From: an uncultured Prevotellaceae bacterium
Lineage (GTDB): Bacteria; Bacteroidota; Bacteroidia; Bacteroidales; Muribaculaceae
DNA: 64,000 nucleotides
Direction: 5' to 3'
NCBI GenBank assembly: GCA_900316835.1
Contig: ONEL01000002.1
Coordinates: forward strand, 101,976 to 165,975
In this document: one piece after another, positions 42,192 through 50,519 of the stretch
How positions within the stretch are numbered: position 1 is the first letter of the stretch
Layout of the letters: the number at the start of each line of letters is the position of its first letter
Notes under the pieces: generated by a model
Databases searched by the model: none
What the model was told of the DNA's origin: nothing
The model's input: only the letters and a program-made list of their open reading frames with translations
Program-made: the position numbers and the translations under genes

Positions 42192-44756
42192 TTAATTCTC
42201 GCTGTTGAAGGCACCTTTCACGCGTTCGTCGATGGCGCTGCTCACTGGCTTGTCGGTAGTGGGGGCGTCTTGCTTGCGCTGATCACCACTGGAGCCGTTG
42301 ATGTCTTCAAGAACCTTGTTGCGGATGTGGAAGGTGCTGTCGTAATCGCCTGTGGCTGAGTTTTGTGGCGTAATGCTGTCGTTGTAGGGCTGGTAGGCTC
42401 CGGTGGCTAGTGAGTCGTTGTCGTTTTCGCCACCTATTGAGTTACTGCAAGCCATGATGTGACGGTCTAGTTCATGGTCGATTGGGAATTCCTTGCGCAA
42501 ATAAGCAAATTTACCACTGGCAAGTACCTTCTGCAAGAAGAGTCCCACGACGGGCAAAGCCGCACGACTGCCTTGGCCTTGGGCCGAGCGAAAGTGAATT
42601 TGCCTGTACTGACCGCCTACCCACGTGCCACACACGAGGTTAGGGGTTATTGCCACAAACCATGCATCGGTGTAGTTGTCGCTAGTGCCAGTCTTGGCAC
42701 CAAGACCAATGTTGCTTACGTAGTTGTTGAGAGCTAACCCTGTGCCACCGGCGTCGCTGCACACGGCTTCTAGCATCTTGCGCATGCTGTAGGCTTGGCT
42801 GTGCGACAGGGCGCGACTGGGGTCGCTGAGGGTCTTGCTATTATAGATTTCTTCCTTCTCTCCTTTTTGGTTAGTGCGCAGGATGCGCGTTACCATTACT
42901 GGAGTTTTAGGCATGCCGTCGTTAACTACGGTTCCGTAGCAACTCACTAGTTCCAGCAAGTTCACGTCGCTAGAGCCTAGGCACAGCGATGGTGTCTCGT
43001 CGAGGGTGGAACGGATGCCCATGTCGTAGGCAGTCTGCGCCACGCGTTTCACACCCACTTCGTTACCCACTTTCACGGCAATGATATTATTGCTGCGAGC
43101 TAAAGCGGCGCGCATTGTCATGGATGAATTAGAGAAGCGGCCGCTAGCATTCTTGGGCTCCCACAGCTTGCTCTGACCAGTCTTAGCATCGCGGTCCATC
43201 AGTGGAGTGGCGAGCGGCGAGTCCATATACTGGTCGCATGGACGGCGCCCTTCTTTTAGAGCCGCACTGTAGACAAATAGCTTGAAGGTGCTGCCAGGTT
43301 GATGCTGAGCACGAACGTTGTCATACTGCCACGTCTTGAAATCCACATCTCCCACCCAGGCTTTTACCTCGCCAGTGTGTGGGTCCATTGCAACAAAGCC
43401 GCAATGCATCTTGTGGAGCATGTATTTTATAGAGTCAATAGCACTCATTATGGCAGTGTGGCCACCATTGTAGTCAAAGAGCTTGACTTCGTGTTTCTTG
43501 TTCATGTAGTAGTCTACCGAGTCCATGTCCTCGTTGAAGCGAGCAAGCAACTGCTTGTACACCTCGCTGCGCTCAATCTTGTCGGCAAGGAAATTATCGA
43601 GGACTTTGCCGTTGGCATCTACCCAGCATGGATTGTCACCCCACTCGGCATCAAAGTTGCGTTGCACCACACGCATTTGCTCACGCACCGCCTGCTCGGC
43701 ATAGCGTTGCATGCGGGTGTCGATGGTGGTGTGAATTTCGAGACCATCGCGATAGAAATCAATGTCGTTGTCTTCGCACCAGTTGCGCATTTCCTCCACC
43801 AGTGCCATCTTGAAATAGGCACACTGGTCGTTCTGCTCAGTCTCGGGGGTGTACTTTATGTTGAGGTTCTTCTTGCACAAGCGGTCATATTTTTCTTGGC
43901 TTATATCACCATGAGCAAGAGCATTGTGAAGCACAGTGTTGCGACGCTCAAGGCAACGCTTGGCATGCTTGAGGGGGTTGTAATAGGACGTGCCCTTTAA
44001 GATTCCCACCAGCATAGCGCTTTGTTCAAGCTTAAGCTTGGCGGGGGTAGTGTTGAAATAGGTCGATGCGGCGGTCTTGATACCGAAGGCCTGGTTGCCA
44101 AAGTCGACTGTGTTGGCATACATCTCGAGTATCCTTTCCTTGTCATAGAACATTTCAATCTCGCTGGCTAAAATCCATTCCTTGAGCTTGGTGATGATCA
44201 TTCTCACACCAGGAATGTAGCACAGCAATCCACCCGTGTACTCGCGGGTGCGCATCCTGAACATGTTTTTTACTAGTTGCTGAGTGATGGTCGATGCTCC
44301 ACGTGGGCGACGATGCACAATCATGTCTTTCACAGCGCCACCTATGCCATGAAAGTCTATGCCCCAGTGGCTATAGAAGCGTTCGTCCTCGGTGTCGATG
44401 AGCAAGCGGAAAAACATGCTATCTACTTCTTCATATTTCACTGGAGTGCGGTTCTCCTTGAAGAACTTGCCTATTTGCTTGCCGTCGCTACTATAAACGT
44501 AGGAGGCGTTATAGGGGCGTGGCTCCATGATGTCGTGAAGCGATGGCGACTTGCCAAAGAGCCACAAGAAGTTAATGTTTATAGCTACAAGGAGCAGGAG
44601 CAAAGTGACAAACAGCGTGCACATGGCATAGAACGCCTTCTTATACCAGGGCTTGCCGGCATAGAGGCTCTTGTACCATGCGTTGAACTGCTTGTAGCGT
44701 GCCACGGCCACCTGCCAGGCGCCAACTAGCTTTTGCCAAATTTTGTCCATTGCCAT
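42192..44756 (-). CDS. Penicillin-binding protein 1A (bifunctional glycosyltransferase/transpeptidase)
   Basis: An 854-residue class A PBP. A membrane helix is at about 42-63. The GT51 glycosyltransferase has TEDERFYSHWGIDFHG with the catalytic Glu at 123, and RGASTITQQLVKN at 152-164. The transpeptidase has SxxK as STFK (489-492), SNN (near 554), and KTG in GAKTGTSDNYTD near 695. It polymerises and crosslinks peptidoglycan in the periplasm. A disordered C-terminal tail of about 80 residues (ITPQNSATGDYDST onward) ends the protein. A -7 box TAACTTTG lies at 44789-44782. Confidence 0.95.
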   Translation of the reverse strand: MAMDKIWQKLVGAWQVAVARYKQFNAWYKSLYAGKPWYKKAFYAMCTLFVTLLLLLVAININFLWLFGKSPSLHDIMEPRPYNASYVYSSDGKQIGKFFKENRTPVKYEEVDSMFFRLLIDTEDERFYSHWGIDFHGIGGAVKDMIVHRRPRGASTITQQLVKNMFRMRTREYTGGLLCYIPGVRMIITKLKEWILASEIEMFYDKERILEMYANTVDFGNQAFGIKTAASTYFNTTPAKLKLEQSAMLVGILKGTSYYNPLKHAKRCLERRNTVLHNALAHGDISQEKYDRLCKKNLNIKYTPETEQNDQCAYFKMALVEEMRNWCEDNDIDFYRDGLEIHTTIDTRMQRYAEQAVREQMRVVQRNFDAEWGDNPCWVDANGKVLDNFLADKIERSEVYKQLLARFNEDMDSVDYYMNKKHEVKLFDYNGGHTAIMSAIDSIKYMLHKMHCGFVAMDPHTGEVKAWVGDVDFKTWQYDNVRAQHQPGSTFKLFVYSAALKEGRRPCDQYMDSPLATPLMDRDAKTGQSKLWEPKNASGRFSNSSMTMRAALARSNNIIAVKVGNEVGVKRVAQTAYDMGIRSTLDETPSLCLGSSDVNLLELVSCYGTVVNDGMPKTPVMVTRILRTNQKGEKEEIYNSKTLSDPSRALSHSQAYSMRKMLEAVCSDAGGTGLALNNYVSNIGLGAKTGTSDNYTDAWFVAITPNLVCGTWVGGQYRQIHFRSAQGQGSRAALPVVGLFLQKVLASGKFAYLRKEFPIDHELDRHIMACSNSIGGENDNDSLATGAYQPYNDSITPQNSATGDYDSTFHIRNKVLEDINGSSGDQRKQDAPTTDKPVSSAIDERVKGAFNSEN

Positions 44757-44781
44757 TAATCTTTGCGAATATTCTAACTTG

Positions 44782-44789
44782 CAAAGTTA
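44782..44789 (-). promoter_or_regulatory. -7 promoter box of the PBP1A gene
   Basis: Minus strand TAACTTTG matches TAnnTTTG, about 25 bases before the ATG at 44756. Confidence 0.55.
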
Positions 44790-44891
44790 GTAAATAACTA
44801 ATTAACAGGGTTAACAAAAAATAAAAATATTCTTAATAGACGGGATTTTAAGTATTTTTGGGAGCTTTTTGAGATGTGCCAAAAGTTTTTT

Positions 44892-45494
44892 TTATCTTCG
44901 GCGTGGCAAGAAACGTTTTATATAGCTTGTTTTGAATGCCCAGCATGTGTTCTGCTCCATGCGACGGTTGAGAGGGGGCAAATGGGGTGCATCGACTGCT
45001 GTGCGCCCCATTGTTACCATGCCCACCACCTCGTTGCCGATGATAACCGGACAACCGCTGCTACCATGGGTTATGTGGTCGACGGTGGCTAAGCGGGCAT
45101 AGCCTCGCTCGTCGGCCTCTTTGAGGACAAGGGCTCTTGTTGTCACTTGCTCTAGTCCGGCAGGAAGCCATTGCCAGCATGCTATTTCCACCTCATCTTC
45201 AGGCTCAGGGTCGCATGAGGAGAGTTGTAGAGGGCTCTTTAATCCCGGCACTGGATATAAGGCTATGTCGTAGCCCAAGCGGTCGCTGGCAGGCAGCTGT
45301 TGTGGAATCCATTGGTCGAAATGCAGGGGATGAAAGTCATTACCATTGCGCACGTAGTGAGTGGTGGGACTCTGTAGCACATGAGCGGCGGTGACTAGGT
45401 AATCATCTATGCAAAAGGCTGTTCCGGCAAATGACCTCACGTTGTCATGCTGGCGAAAGATGGGCATTACAAATGGCAGATAAAGATTATTCAT
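44892..45494 (-). CDS. Trypsin-like serine protease without signal peptide
   Basis: A 200-residue compact S1-type serine protease. His38 sits in LVTAAHVL, Asp76 in GYDIALY and the nucleophile Ser146 in THGSSGCPVI, giving an intact His-Asp-Ser triad in the right order. The S1 pocket segment GCPVIIGNEVVGMVTMGRT follows. There is no signal peptide, membrane helix or PDZ domain, so the protein looks cytoplasmic unless exported by another route; it is shorter than HtrA proteins. The basic C-terminus RFLPRRR could contact nucleic acids or membranes. It lies between the PBP1A gene and a LolC/E-type permease on the same strand; its target is unknown. Confidence 0.75.
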   Translation of the reverse strand: MNNLYLPFVMPIFRQHDNVRSFAGTAFCIDDYLVTAAHVLQSPTTHYVRNGNDFHPLHFDQWIPQQLPASDRLGYDIALYPVPGLKSPLQLSSCDPEPEDEVEIACWQWLPAGLEQVTTRALVLKEADERGYARLATVDHITHGSSGCPVIIGNEVVGMVTMGRTAVDAPHLPPLNRRMEQNTCWAFKTSYIKRFLPRRR

Positions 45495-45567
45495 GATTAA
45501 GATTTTTAATCATGGCATTGCAAGAGTTGTGCCAAAAGGGGAGTAGTGTGTCATAAATGGCAGTTGC

Positions 45568-46788
45568 TTATCTTAGGCGACGACGCATGATAGTGCTGGT
45601 AACCAGCGATGTCACAAATCCAATGGAGGCAACTAGCAGTAGCACTACCACAAGGTCGGTCCACACTACTTGCACAGGGTAGGCTGCCACTATCACTTGC
45701 GAAGGGTCGGCACTAAGGCGTAGCCACCCAAAGGTTTGCTGACCCAAGCACAACAGTAGTCCCAGCACAATGCCCAGCACAGCTCCTAGCATGGCAATAA
45801 GCCACCCTTCGGCAACGAAGATGTGGGTAATCTGCTGGCGTGTGGCACCAAGTTTCTGGAACGTGGCTATGCTATCGTCTTTCTCAATAATGAGTAGCGA
45901 CAGGGTGCTGATGATATTGAAGGTGGCAATAAGCATGATGAAAGCAAGAAGCAGGAAGGTTACCCATTTCTCAACGTTCACGAGCCTGAACGACTCCGAT
46001 TGTTGCATTAGTCGGTCCTTAACTTGGTAACTCGGGCCAAGCTTGGCGCTTATCTGCTCCATCACCTTCTTCTCGCTGGTGCCAGGGTGGAGCTTAACCT
46101 CTATTTGTGTAGCTTGTGTGTCGTAGTCAAAGAGGTTGCGGGCAAAGTCGAGTGGGACGAAAATCAAGTCTTGATCGTAGGAATTTTGTTGCACCTGGAA
46201 AATTGAGGAAACAAATAGCGAGTCGCTGAAGAATGCATCGATGGGATTGGCTAAGTTTACACGACCCTGGCGACGTGGAGCATAGAGCTGAAGCATGCGC
46301 AGGCCATCGGCACGCATGCGCAGGTTTATGGCTGGTCCCACACCCACAACGGCAAAACTCGACACGTCGTCTTTCAAGGCATAACTGCCATCGACGATAG
46401 TGCTGTCGATGGCGTTTATCTCGTGATAATTAGCAGGCACACCTTTCAAGCGCACGGGCATTTGATAGTCGGCATAGATAGCAAGTGCTTGGTCCTCAAG
46501 CACGGGCATCGCTTTTTCCACGCCATCAATGCTTGTGATAACATTTAGCACACTATCGGCATCGGGCATTGTTTTCCCCACGCTTGGGCACACCGCAACC
46601 TGCGGGTCAAGGCGCGACAAGCGCTCTTGAATCACTCCCCTGAAACCATTGAACACGCTCAGCACGCACACCAGCGCGGCAGTGGTCACCACCACTCCAC
46701 ATATCGAAATAATCGAGATGATGTTAACCGCGTTGTGAGTTTTTTTCGACTTCAGGTAGCGTAGAGCTATTTTTAAGGGCAGTGACAT
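45568..46788 (-). CDS. Lipoprotein-releasing ABC transporter permease (LolC/LolE type)
   Basis: A 406-residue inner-membrane permease of the MacB/FtsX superfamily. An N-terminal helix (INIISICGVVVTTAALVCVLSVFNG) is followed by a large periplasmic domain (about 50-265), then three C-terminal helices (WVTFLLLAFIMLIATFNIIS, IAMLGAVLGIVLGLLLCLG, WTDLVVVLLLVASIGFVTSLV), the usual four-helix layout. With an ATPase LolD, not in this window, it would pull lipoproteins from the inner membrane for outer-membrane sorting. LolC and LolE cannot be told apart here. It follows rbfA by 60 bases on the same strand. Confidence 0.85.
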   Translation of the reverse strand: MSLPLKIALRYLKSKKTHNAVNIISIISICGVVVTTAALVCVLSVFNGFRGVIQERLSRLDPQVAVCPSVGKTMPDADSVLNVITSIDGVEKAMPVLEDQALAIYADYQMPVRLKGVPANYHEINAIDSTIVDGSYALKDDVSSFAVVGVGPAINLRMRADGLRMLQLYAPRRQGRVNLANPIDAFFSDSLFVSSIFQVQQNSYDQDLIFVPLDFARNLFDYDTQATQIEVKLHPGTSEKKVMEQISAKLGPSYQVKDRLMQQSESFRLVNVEKWVTFLLLAFIMLIATFNIISTLSLLIIEKDDSIATFQKLGATRQQITHIFVAEGWLIAMLGAVLGIVLGLLLCLGQQTFGWLRLSADPSQVIVAAYPVQVVWTDLVVVLLLVASIGFVTSLVTSTIMRRRLR

Positions 46789-46848
46789 ACATTATAATTG
46801 CGATTGAAAGTTGTAAAACCTTAGTTTTTTTACTTTTTCTGCTGCTGT

Positions 46849-47184
46849 CTACTTTTTAAGTAACTCGTCGATGTGCTCAATATAGTCGAGCGAGTCGTCA
46901 ATGTAGAACACCAGCTCGGGAGTTTTGCGCAGCTGGTTTCTTACGCGTTGGGCAAGAGCATAGCGAATTCTCTTCTCATTGTGGTTGGCGCTATCAATAA
47001 TCTCCTTGCCGCGCTCGCTGGGAAACACGCTGAGGTGCACACGTGCGATGCTCAAGTCGGGCGACACACGCACGTTGCTCACGCTCACTAGCACTCCCTG
47101 CATCTTGGCGGTATCCTCGCGGAATATCTCGCTAAGGTCCTTCTGTATCTGTCGTTGTATTTTCTGTATTCTTGTTGATTCCAT
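46849..47184 (-). CDS. rbfA: Ribosome-binding factor A
   Basis: A 111-residue KH-like 30S assembly factor of normal length. The pattern TRIQKIQRQIQKDLSEIF at the start, VSVSNVRVSPDLSIARVHLSV in the middle and LRKTPELVFYIDDSLDYIEHI near the end are the RbfA signature. It acts in late 16S rRNA processing and cold adaptation. The gene lies 14 bases after a YoeB toxin stop and before a LolC/E-type permease, so it may partly be read from the toxin-antitoxin promoter. Confidence 0.95.
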   Translation of the reverse strand: MESTRIQKIQRQIQKDLSEIFREDTAKMQGVLVSVSNVRVSPDLSIARVHLSVFPSERGKEIIDSANHNEKRIRYALAQRVRNQLRKTPELVFYIDDSLDYIEHIDELLKK

Positions 47185-47198
47185 AATTGTTTATTTTT

Positions 47199-47465
47199 TT
47201 ATTCGTAGTGTCCAAATGCCGAAACAACTAGTACTTCCACAATACCATCATCTATGCGATAAACAATTCTATGTTCTCTAGATAGGCGCCTTGACCATGT
47301 TTCTTGAGCATAGTGTTTTAAACGCTCAACCTTTCCGGTCCCAGAGCGTGGATGTTCTCTAAGTTCGGGCAATAATTTAATTAATTTTTTGAGAGCTTCA
47401 GGACTTTTGTTCTGCAGCTTTATTACGTCTCTTTGAGCTTCAGCCGAAAATTTTATTGAATACAT
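47199..47465 (-). CDS. yoeB: YoeB/Txe family toxin
   Basis: An 88-residue ribosome-dependent mRNA endonuclease of the RelE superfamily. The N-terminus MYSIKFSAEAQRDVIKLQ, the middle ELREHPRSGTGKVERLK and the ending SREHRIVYRIDDGIVEVLVV...FGHYE fit YoeB, with the catalytic Arg/His/Tyr at the C-terminal strand. The start overlaps the antitoxin gene by 13 bases, the usual toxin-antitoxin arrangement. The complex with the antitoxin should also repress the operon. Confidence 0.9.
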   Translation of the reverse strand: MYSIKFSAEAQRDVIKLQNKSPEALKKLIKLLPELREHPRSGTGKVERLKHYAQETWSRRLSREHRIVYRIDDGIVEVLVVSAFGHYE

Positions 47466-47722
47466 AGCATTCTATTTACAAATTCTTCGGCCGATTCGTT
47501 TTCTCCCATCTCTATAAAATCACCATTTTTAAATTGTTCCATTGAGATGTTTATTTTTTTGTCAAGTTCTTCCATGCTGTAGACGGTGTCGTCCTTGGTC
47601 ACGGGAGTTATCTTGAAACTGCCGTGGTCGCGCGACTTGATTATCACATCCTCACCGTTGCGGGCTTGGTTGAGATAGCGACCCTGGTTGGCACGAAAAT
47701 CGCGAGTGCTTACTATTATCAT
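47453..47722 (-). CDS. yefM: YefM/Phd family antitoxin
   Basis: An 89-residue antitoxin. The N-terminal DNA-binding part MIIVSTRDFRANQGRYLNQA and EDVIIKSRDHGSFKITPV is the Phd/YefM fold; the C-terminal acidic half (MEQFKNGDFIEMGENESAEE) would wrap and block YoeB. It comes first in the operon, ahead of the toxin. A perfect -7 box (TATCTTTG, 47768-47761) lies 38 bases upstream, and an inverted repeat TAATGTG/CACATTA lies just beyond. Confidence 0.9.
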   Translation of the reverse strand: MIIVSTRDFRANQGRYLNQARNGEDVIIKSRDHGSFKITPVTKDDTVYSMEELDKKINISMEQFKNGDFIEMGENESAEEFVNRMLCIQ

Positions 47723-47760
47723 AATCTTGAAATATTTAATACAACATCGTTTTTACCATG

Positions 47761-47768
47761 CAAAGATA
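47761..47768 (-). promoter_or_regulatory. -7 promoter box of the yefM-yoeB module
   Basis: Minus strand TATCTTTG, an excellent TAnnTTTG match. Confidence 0.65.
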
Positions 47769-47781
47769 ATACTTTTTTATG

Positions 47782-47808
47782 TAATGTGTACCAAAATGGC
47801 GCACATTA
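47782..47808. promoter_or_regulatory. Candidate operator between divergent promoters
   Basis: TAATGTG (47782-47788) and CACATTA (47802-47808) form a 7-bp inverted repeat with 13 bases between. It lies between the toxin-antitoxin promoter and the -33 element of the divergent gene at 47858, a natural place for autorepression. Confidence 0.4.
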
Positions 47809-47838
47809 TTGATTTATTTAGTTTTTTTTGTAATTTTG
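47809..47838 (+). promoter_or_regulatory. Promoter of the membrane protein gene at 47858
   Basis: TTG (47809-47811) and TAATTTTG (47831-47838) with 19 bases between. Confidence 0.65.
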
Positions 47839-47857
47839 CGGTATATAATTAATTGTT

Positions 47858-48376
47858 ATGCCAATCATTCATCAATATTATTACCGCAAGGGCAAGGCAA
47901 CGGCAAAGGCTGTGATTTACATCATCGTGTCGGTGTTGCTGGTAGCCTTAGCTGTGTTTTGCTACATTCGTTGGGACCTGTGGTTCATGTTCACCGAGTG
48001 GCGGGGCTATGTGATTATCGTCCCTTATTTCTTGATAACACTGGGTATTATACTGTCGGTGTTTGAGAACATCAAGAAAGCAAGTATGACCAGTCGAGGC
48101 ATTCCTGCGTTTGCCGTTGGAGATGATAATTTCGTCTTCTATGACAATGGGTTAGCTAATGTGGTACTTTTTGAAGACTGTGACCGCATGAGAATAAAAC
48201 GCACCTACAGTCGCATTAGTGGCACTCAACTCACACTCATTATCAAGTACCATGATAGCATGCACAATCCTGGCACTTTTCAAGTAGCCCTGGGTGAGCT
48301 CGACAGCCCTGGGCAGGAGATTGAAAAACAACTAAAAAAGATTTACGGCGGGTTCTATAAATTAAGAAAAAATTAA
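47858..48376 (+). CDS. Two-helix membrane protein of unknown function
   Basis: A 172-residue protein with two membrane helices (about 20-36, VIYIIVSVLLVALAVF, and 50-66, YVIIVPYFLITLGIIL) and a C-terminal soluble domain of about 100 residues with beta strands (DDNFVFYDNGLANVVLFEDC, TQLTLIIKYHD). The layout resembles STM3941-like bacterial membrane proteins that carry a PH-like domain, but I cannot assign it. It has a good promoter of its own and is divergent from the toxin-antitoxin pair. Confidence 0.75.
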   Translation: MPIIHQYYYRKGKATAKAVIYIIVSVLLVALAVFCYIRWDLWFMFTEWRGYVIIVPYFLITLGIILSVFENIKKASMTSRGIPAFAVGDDNFVFYDNGLANVVLFEDCDRMRIKRTYSRISGTQLTLIIKYHDSMHNPGTFQVALGELDSPGQEIEKQLKKIYGGFYKLRKN

Positions 48377-48435
48377 AGCTAATGTTGGTCGTATTTTGAT
48401 TTCTGCTGTCATCTCTTTCTCTTGTTTTTCCTTGA

Positions 48436-49092
48436 TTATTCGGTCGCTGCGGGGGCAGTATCTTGAACCTTGAAGGTGATGGGTATAGTGAACCACACTC
48501 CCATAGGTTCGTTTTTGGTGCGGTTGTAGGCTGGCGTGAAATCGGGCAAGAGTTTTATGACACGTACGGCTTCACGGTCGAGGTCCACATTTACTGAGCG
48601 TGTCACTTTCACCTCACCCACCTTGCCGGTCTTTTCAATATAGAACTGCACAACCACTTTACCTTCAATATGATTCTTGTAAGCTTCTTCGGGATATACC
48701 AAATGTTCACTTATAAATTTCATGATTGCCACGTCACCGCCAGGGAAACTTGGCATGAGGTATGGACTCATGCCAAAAAAATTGTTTTGAATCGTTGAGT
48801 CGTTCACTTGGCTATGAATGCCACTGGTCGTGACCGCAGTATTACCTAATGTGCCAGCCATTGCCGATAAACTTGCAAAGCTAACACCTGCAATCAACAC
48901 TGCTTTGCTCAATGAGTGCTTGCGAGAGATTTCACGCTCAAGATATTCCACCTCACTCTCACATGCGGGGCAAGTGCCATCGCAGTCGCCATGGTGAGTG
49001 CATGGAGCCGGGGTATATTCAATGTCATTGGCTTTAGCAATATCAAGCCTGATTTGTTTGAGCATGTTGCATATTGATTTTCCGTGTTTCAT
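48436..49092 (-). CDS. TonB-family protein with N-terminal cysteine motif
   Basis: A 218-residue protein starting MKHGKSICNMLKQIRLDIAK. A cysteine/histidine patch follows at about 26-46 (CTHHGDCDGTCPACESEVE), reminiscent of a zinc knuckle, then a single membrane helix (about 60-80, KAVLIAGVSFASLSAMAG), then a periplasmic TonB C-terminal domain (FISEHLVYPEEAYKNHIEGK, VVQFYIEKTGKVGEVKVTRS, VWFTIPITFKV). Classical TonB has no cytoplasmic cysteine domain. Here the N-terminal patch would lie in the cytoplasm and the TonB domain outside, so it may carry a signal across the membrane. A longer frame to 49119 adds nine residues and is not preferred. Confidence 0.8.
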   Translation of the reverse strand: MKHGKSICNMLKQIRLDIAKANDIEYTPAPCTHHGDCDGTCPACESEVEYLEREISRKHSLSKAVLIAGVSFASLSAMAGTLGNTAVTTSGIHSQVNDSTIQNNFFGMSPYLMPSFPGGDVAIMKFISEHLVYPEEAYKNHIEGKVVVQFYIEKTGKVGEVKVTRSVNVDLDREAVRVIKLLPDFTPAYNRTKNEPMGVWFTIPITFKVQDTAPAATE

Positions 49093-49157
49093 AATGCGAA
49101 GTTTTTGGTAGTTTGTCACTAATAATGAGAAAGATACACAATAAAAAAAGGCAGGCT

Positions 49158-49799
49158 TTACGGTTTCTTGTAAAGAATTGTGAGCCCGTCGCGCAGGGGG
49201 AGGATGACGGTCTCCACGCGTGGGTCGTTAGCGACGAGGTCGTTGAACTGGAGGATGCCACGCGTCTGGTCATCCATCTTCTTGCCTTGCAGGTCCACCA
49301 CTTTGCCGTCCCACAGGGTGTTGTCGGCAATGATGAAGCCACCAGGCTTGACGTGGTCGATGACGAGGTTGAAATAGTCAACATATTGTCGCTTGTTGGC
49401 ATCAATGAAGACGAGGTCAAACTGCTTATTGATGCGTGGCAATATCTCATTACAGTCGCCAATGTGGAGAGTGATGCGGTCGCCCACAGGCGACTTGGCA
49501 AAATGTGCTCGCAGGAAATCCTCTAGCTCATCTTCAATCTCAATGGTGTGCAAGTGCGCATCATCGTCAAGAAGCCCTTCGGCAAGGCATTGTGCCGAGT
49601 AGCCTGAGTAGGTGCCTAGTTCCAGCACTAGCTTGGGGCGTATCATGCGCACAAGCATCTTCAAGAGCCGTCCCTGCAGATGTCCTGAGCACATGCGTGA
49701 GTAGAGCAACTCGATGTGCGTGTCGCGGTCGAGCTTGTGCAGATGCTCTGGCTCTGCGTCAATGTGGGCAAGTATGTAATCCTCTAGTTCTTGGGTCAT
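49158..49799 (-). CDS. SAM-dependent O-methyltransferase (caffeoyl-CoA O-methyltransferase family)
   Basis: A 213-residue class I methyltransferase. LVLELGTYSGYSAQCLAEGL (about 54-73) is the SAM-binding motif I, IEIEDELEDFL holds the ribose-binding acid, and DLVFIDANKRQYVDYF with ADNTLWDGKV matches the metal-dependent O-methyltransferase active site. Its natural acceptor is unknown; homologues methylate small catechols or tRNA (TrmR type). It lies 65 bases upstream of the TonB-family gene and 72 bases downstream of aroQ on the same strand. Confidence 0.85.
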   Translation of the reverse strand: MTQELEDYILAHIDAEPEHLHKLDRDTHIELLYSRMCSGHLQGRLLKMLVRMIRPKLVLELGTYSGYSAQCLAEGLLDDDAHLHTIEIEDELEDFLRAHFAKSPVGDRITLHIGDCNEILPRINKQFDLVFIDANKRQYVDYFNLVIDHVKPGGFIIADNTLWDGKVVDLQGKKMDDQTRGILQFNDLVANDPRVETVILPLRDGLTILYKKP

Positions 49800-49871
49800 G
49801 ATTTACAGAAAAATGGAGTCATAAAGAGTAAAATATTGTAGTAACCGTAAAAAAGGTCACATCAATTTACA

Positions 49872-50297
49872 TTAATATACCATAGAGTCAATGGCTTCGA
49901 CTGCCAGGCGGTATCCATCTAGTCCCAAGCCTGCAATCATGCCTTTGCAGGCTGGCGCTATAACCGACTGGTGACGCTCTTTTTCACGAGCAAAGATATT
50001 GCTGATGTGAACCTCAATGGCTGGTGCGGTCACTGAGCGCAGGGCATCGGCGATGGCGATGCTGTAGTGGCTATAAGCTCCGGCATTAATAACGATGCCA
50101 TCCACGTCAAATCCCACCCGTTGAATTTCGTTTACAATCTCACCTTCCACATTGCTCTGGTAAAATGTGAAGTCAATATAGGGATATCCTGTGGCGAGCA
50201 CATGAAAGTAGTCATTTAGAGATTGTGTTCCATAAACTTGGGGCTCGCGTTTCCCTGTCAAGTTCAAGTTGGGACCATTGATAATTGCTATTCTCAT
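49872..50297 (-). CDS. aroQ: 3-dehydroquinate dehydratase, type II
   Basis: A 141-residue enzyme of normal length for step three of the shikimate pathway. The start MRIAIINGPNLNLTGKREPQ is the family signature; NAGAYSHYSIAIADAL and EVHISNIFAREKERHQS hold the active-site residues (Tyr in the flexible loop PQVYG, His near the end). The longer frame to 50348 contains the promoter and is rejected. Confidence 0.95.
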   Translation of the reverse strand: MRIAIINGPNLNLTGKREPQVYGTQSLNDYFHVLATGYPYIDFTFYQSNVEGEIVNEIQRVGFDVDGIVINAGAYSHYSIAIADALRSVTAPAIEVHISNIFAREKERHQSVIAPACKGMIAGLGLDGYRLAVEAIDSMVY

Positions 50298-50323
50298 AAC
50301 TGTTACTTTTAATATTGTGTGTG

Positions 50324-50354
50324 CAAATTTATCAAAAACTTGTAACATTCACAA
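50324..50354 (-). promoter_or_regulatory. Promoter of aroQ
   Basis: On the minus strand, TTG (50354-50352) and TAAATTTG (50331-50324) are 20 bases apart. It sits inside the upstream extension of aroQ, fixing the start at 50297. Confidence 0.65.
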
Positions 50355-50450
50355 GTGTGTGTTATTAATAAGGCTCATCGTGTTGTCAATCAACAGGTTG
50401 CGGTAAATAGTTGTCTCAAGAATGATAATAATTGTGCGTTTTTTGATAAA

Positions 50451-50488
50451 AAATGTCCACCAAGTTATAATAAATGTCCACCAAGTTA
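50451..50488. repeat. Two direct copies of AAATGTCCACCAAGTTA, 21 bases apart
   Basis: Copies at 50451-50467 and 50472-50488 are identical over 17 bases and repeat with a 21-bp period, about two helix turns. They could be a regulator site or an insertion-sequence end; no transposase is near. The stretch 50355-50819 has no gene. Confidence 0.7.
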
Positions 50489-50519
50489 CAATAGTTTAGA
50501 GAAATATTATCGTACTTTG

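Noticed and set aside
43299..44000. 233-residue plus-strand open frame
   Set aside because: Antisense to the PBP1A gene, which has intact glycosyltransferase and transpeptidase motifs.
50451..50488. Complete insertion sequence
   Set aside because: Only two short repeats are present, with no transposase gene within several kilobases.
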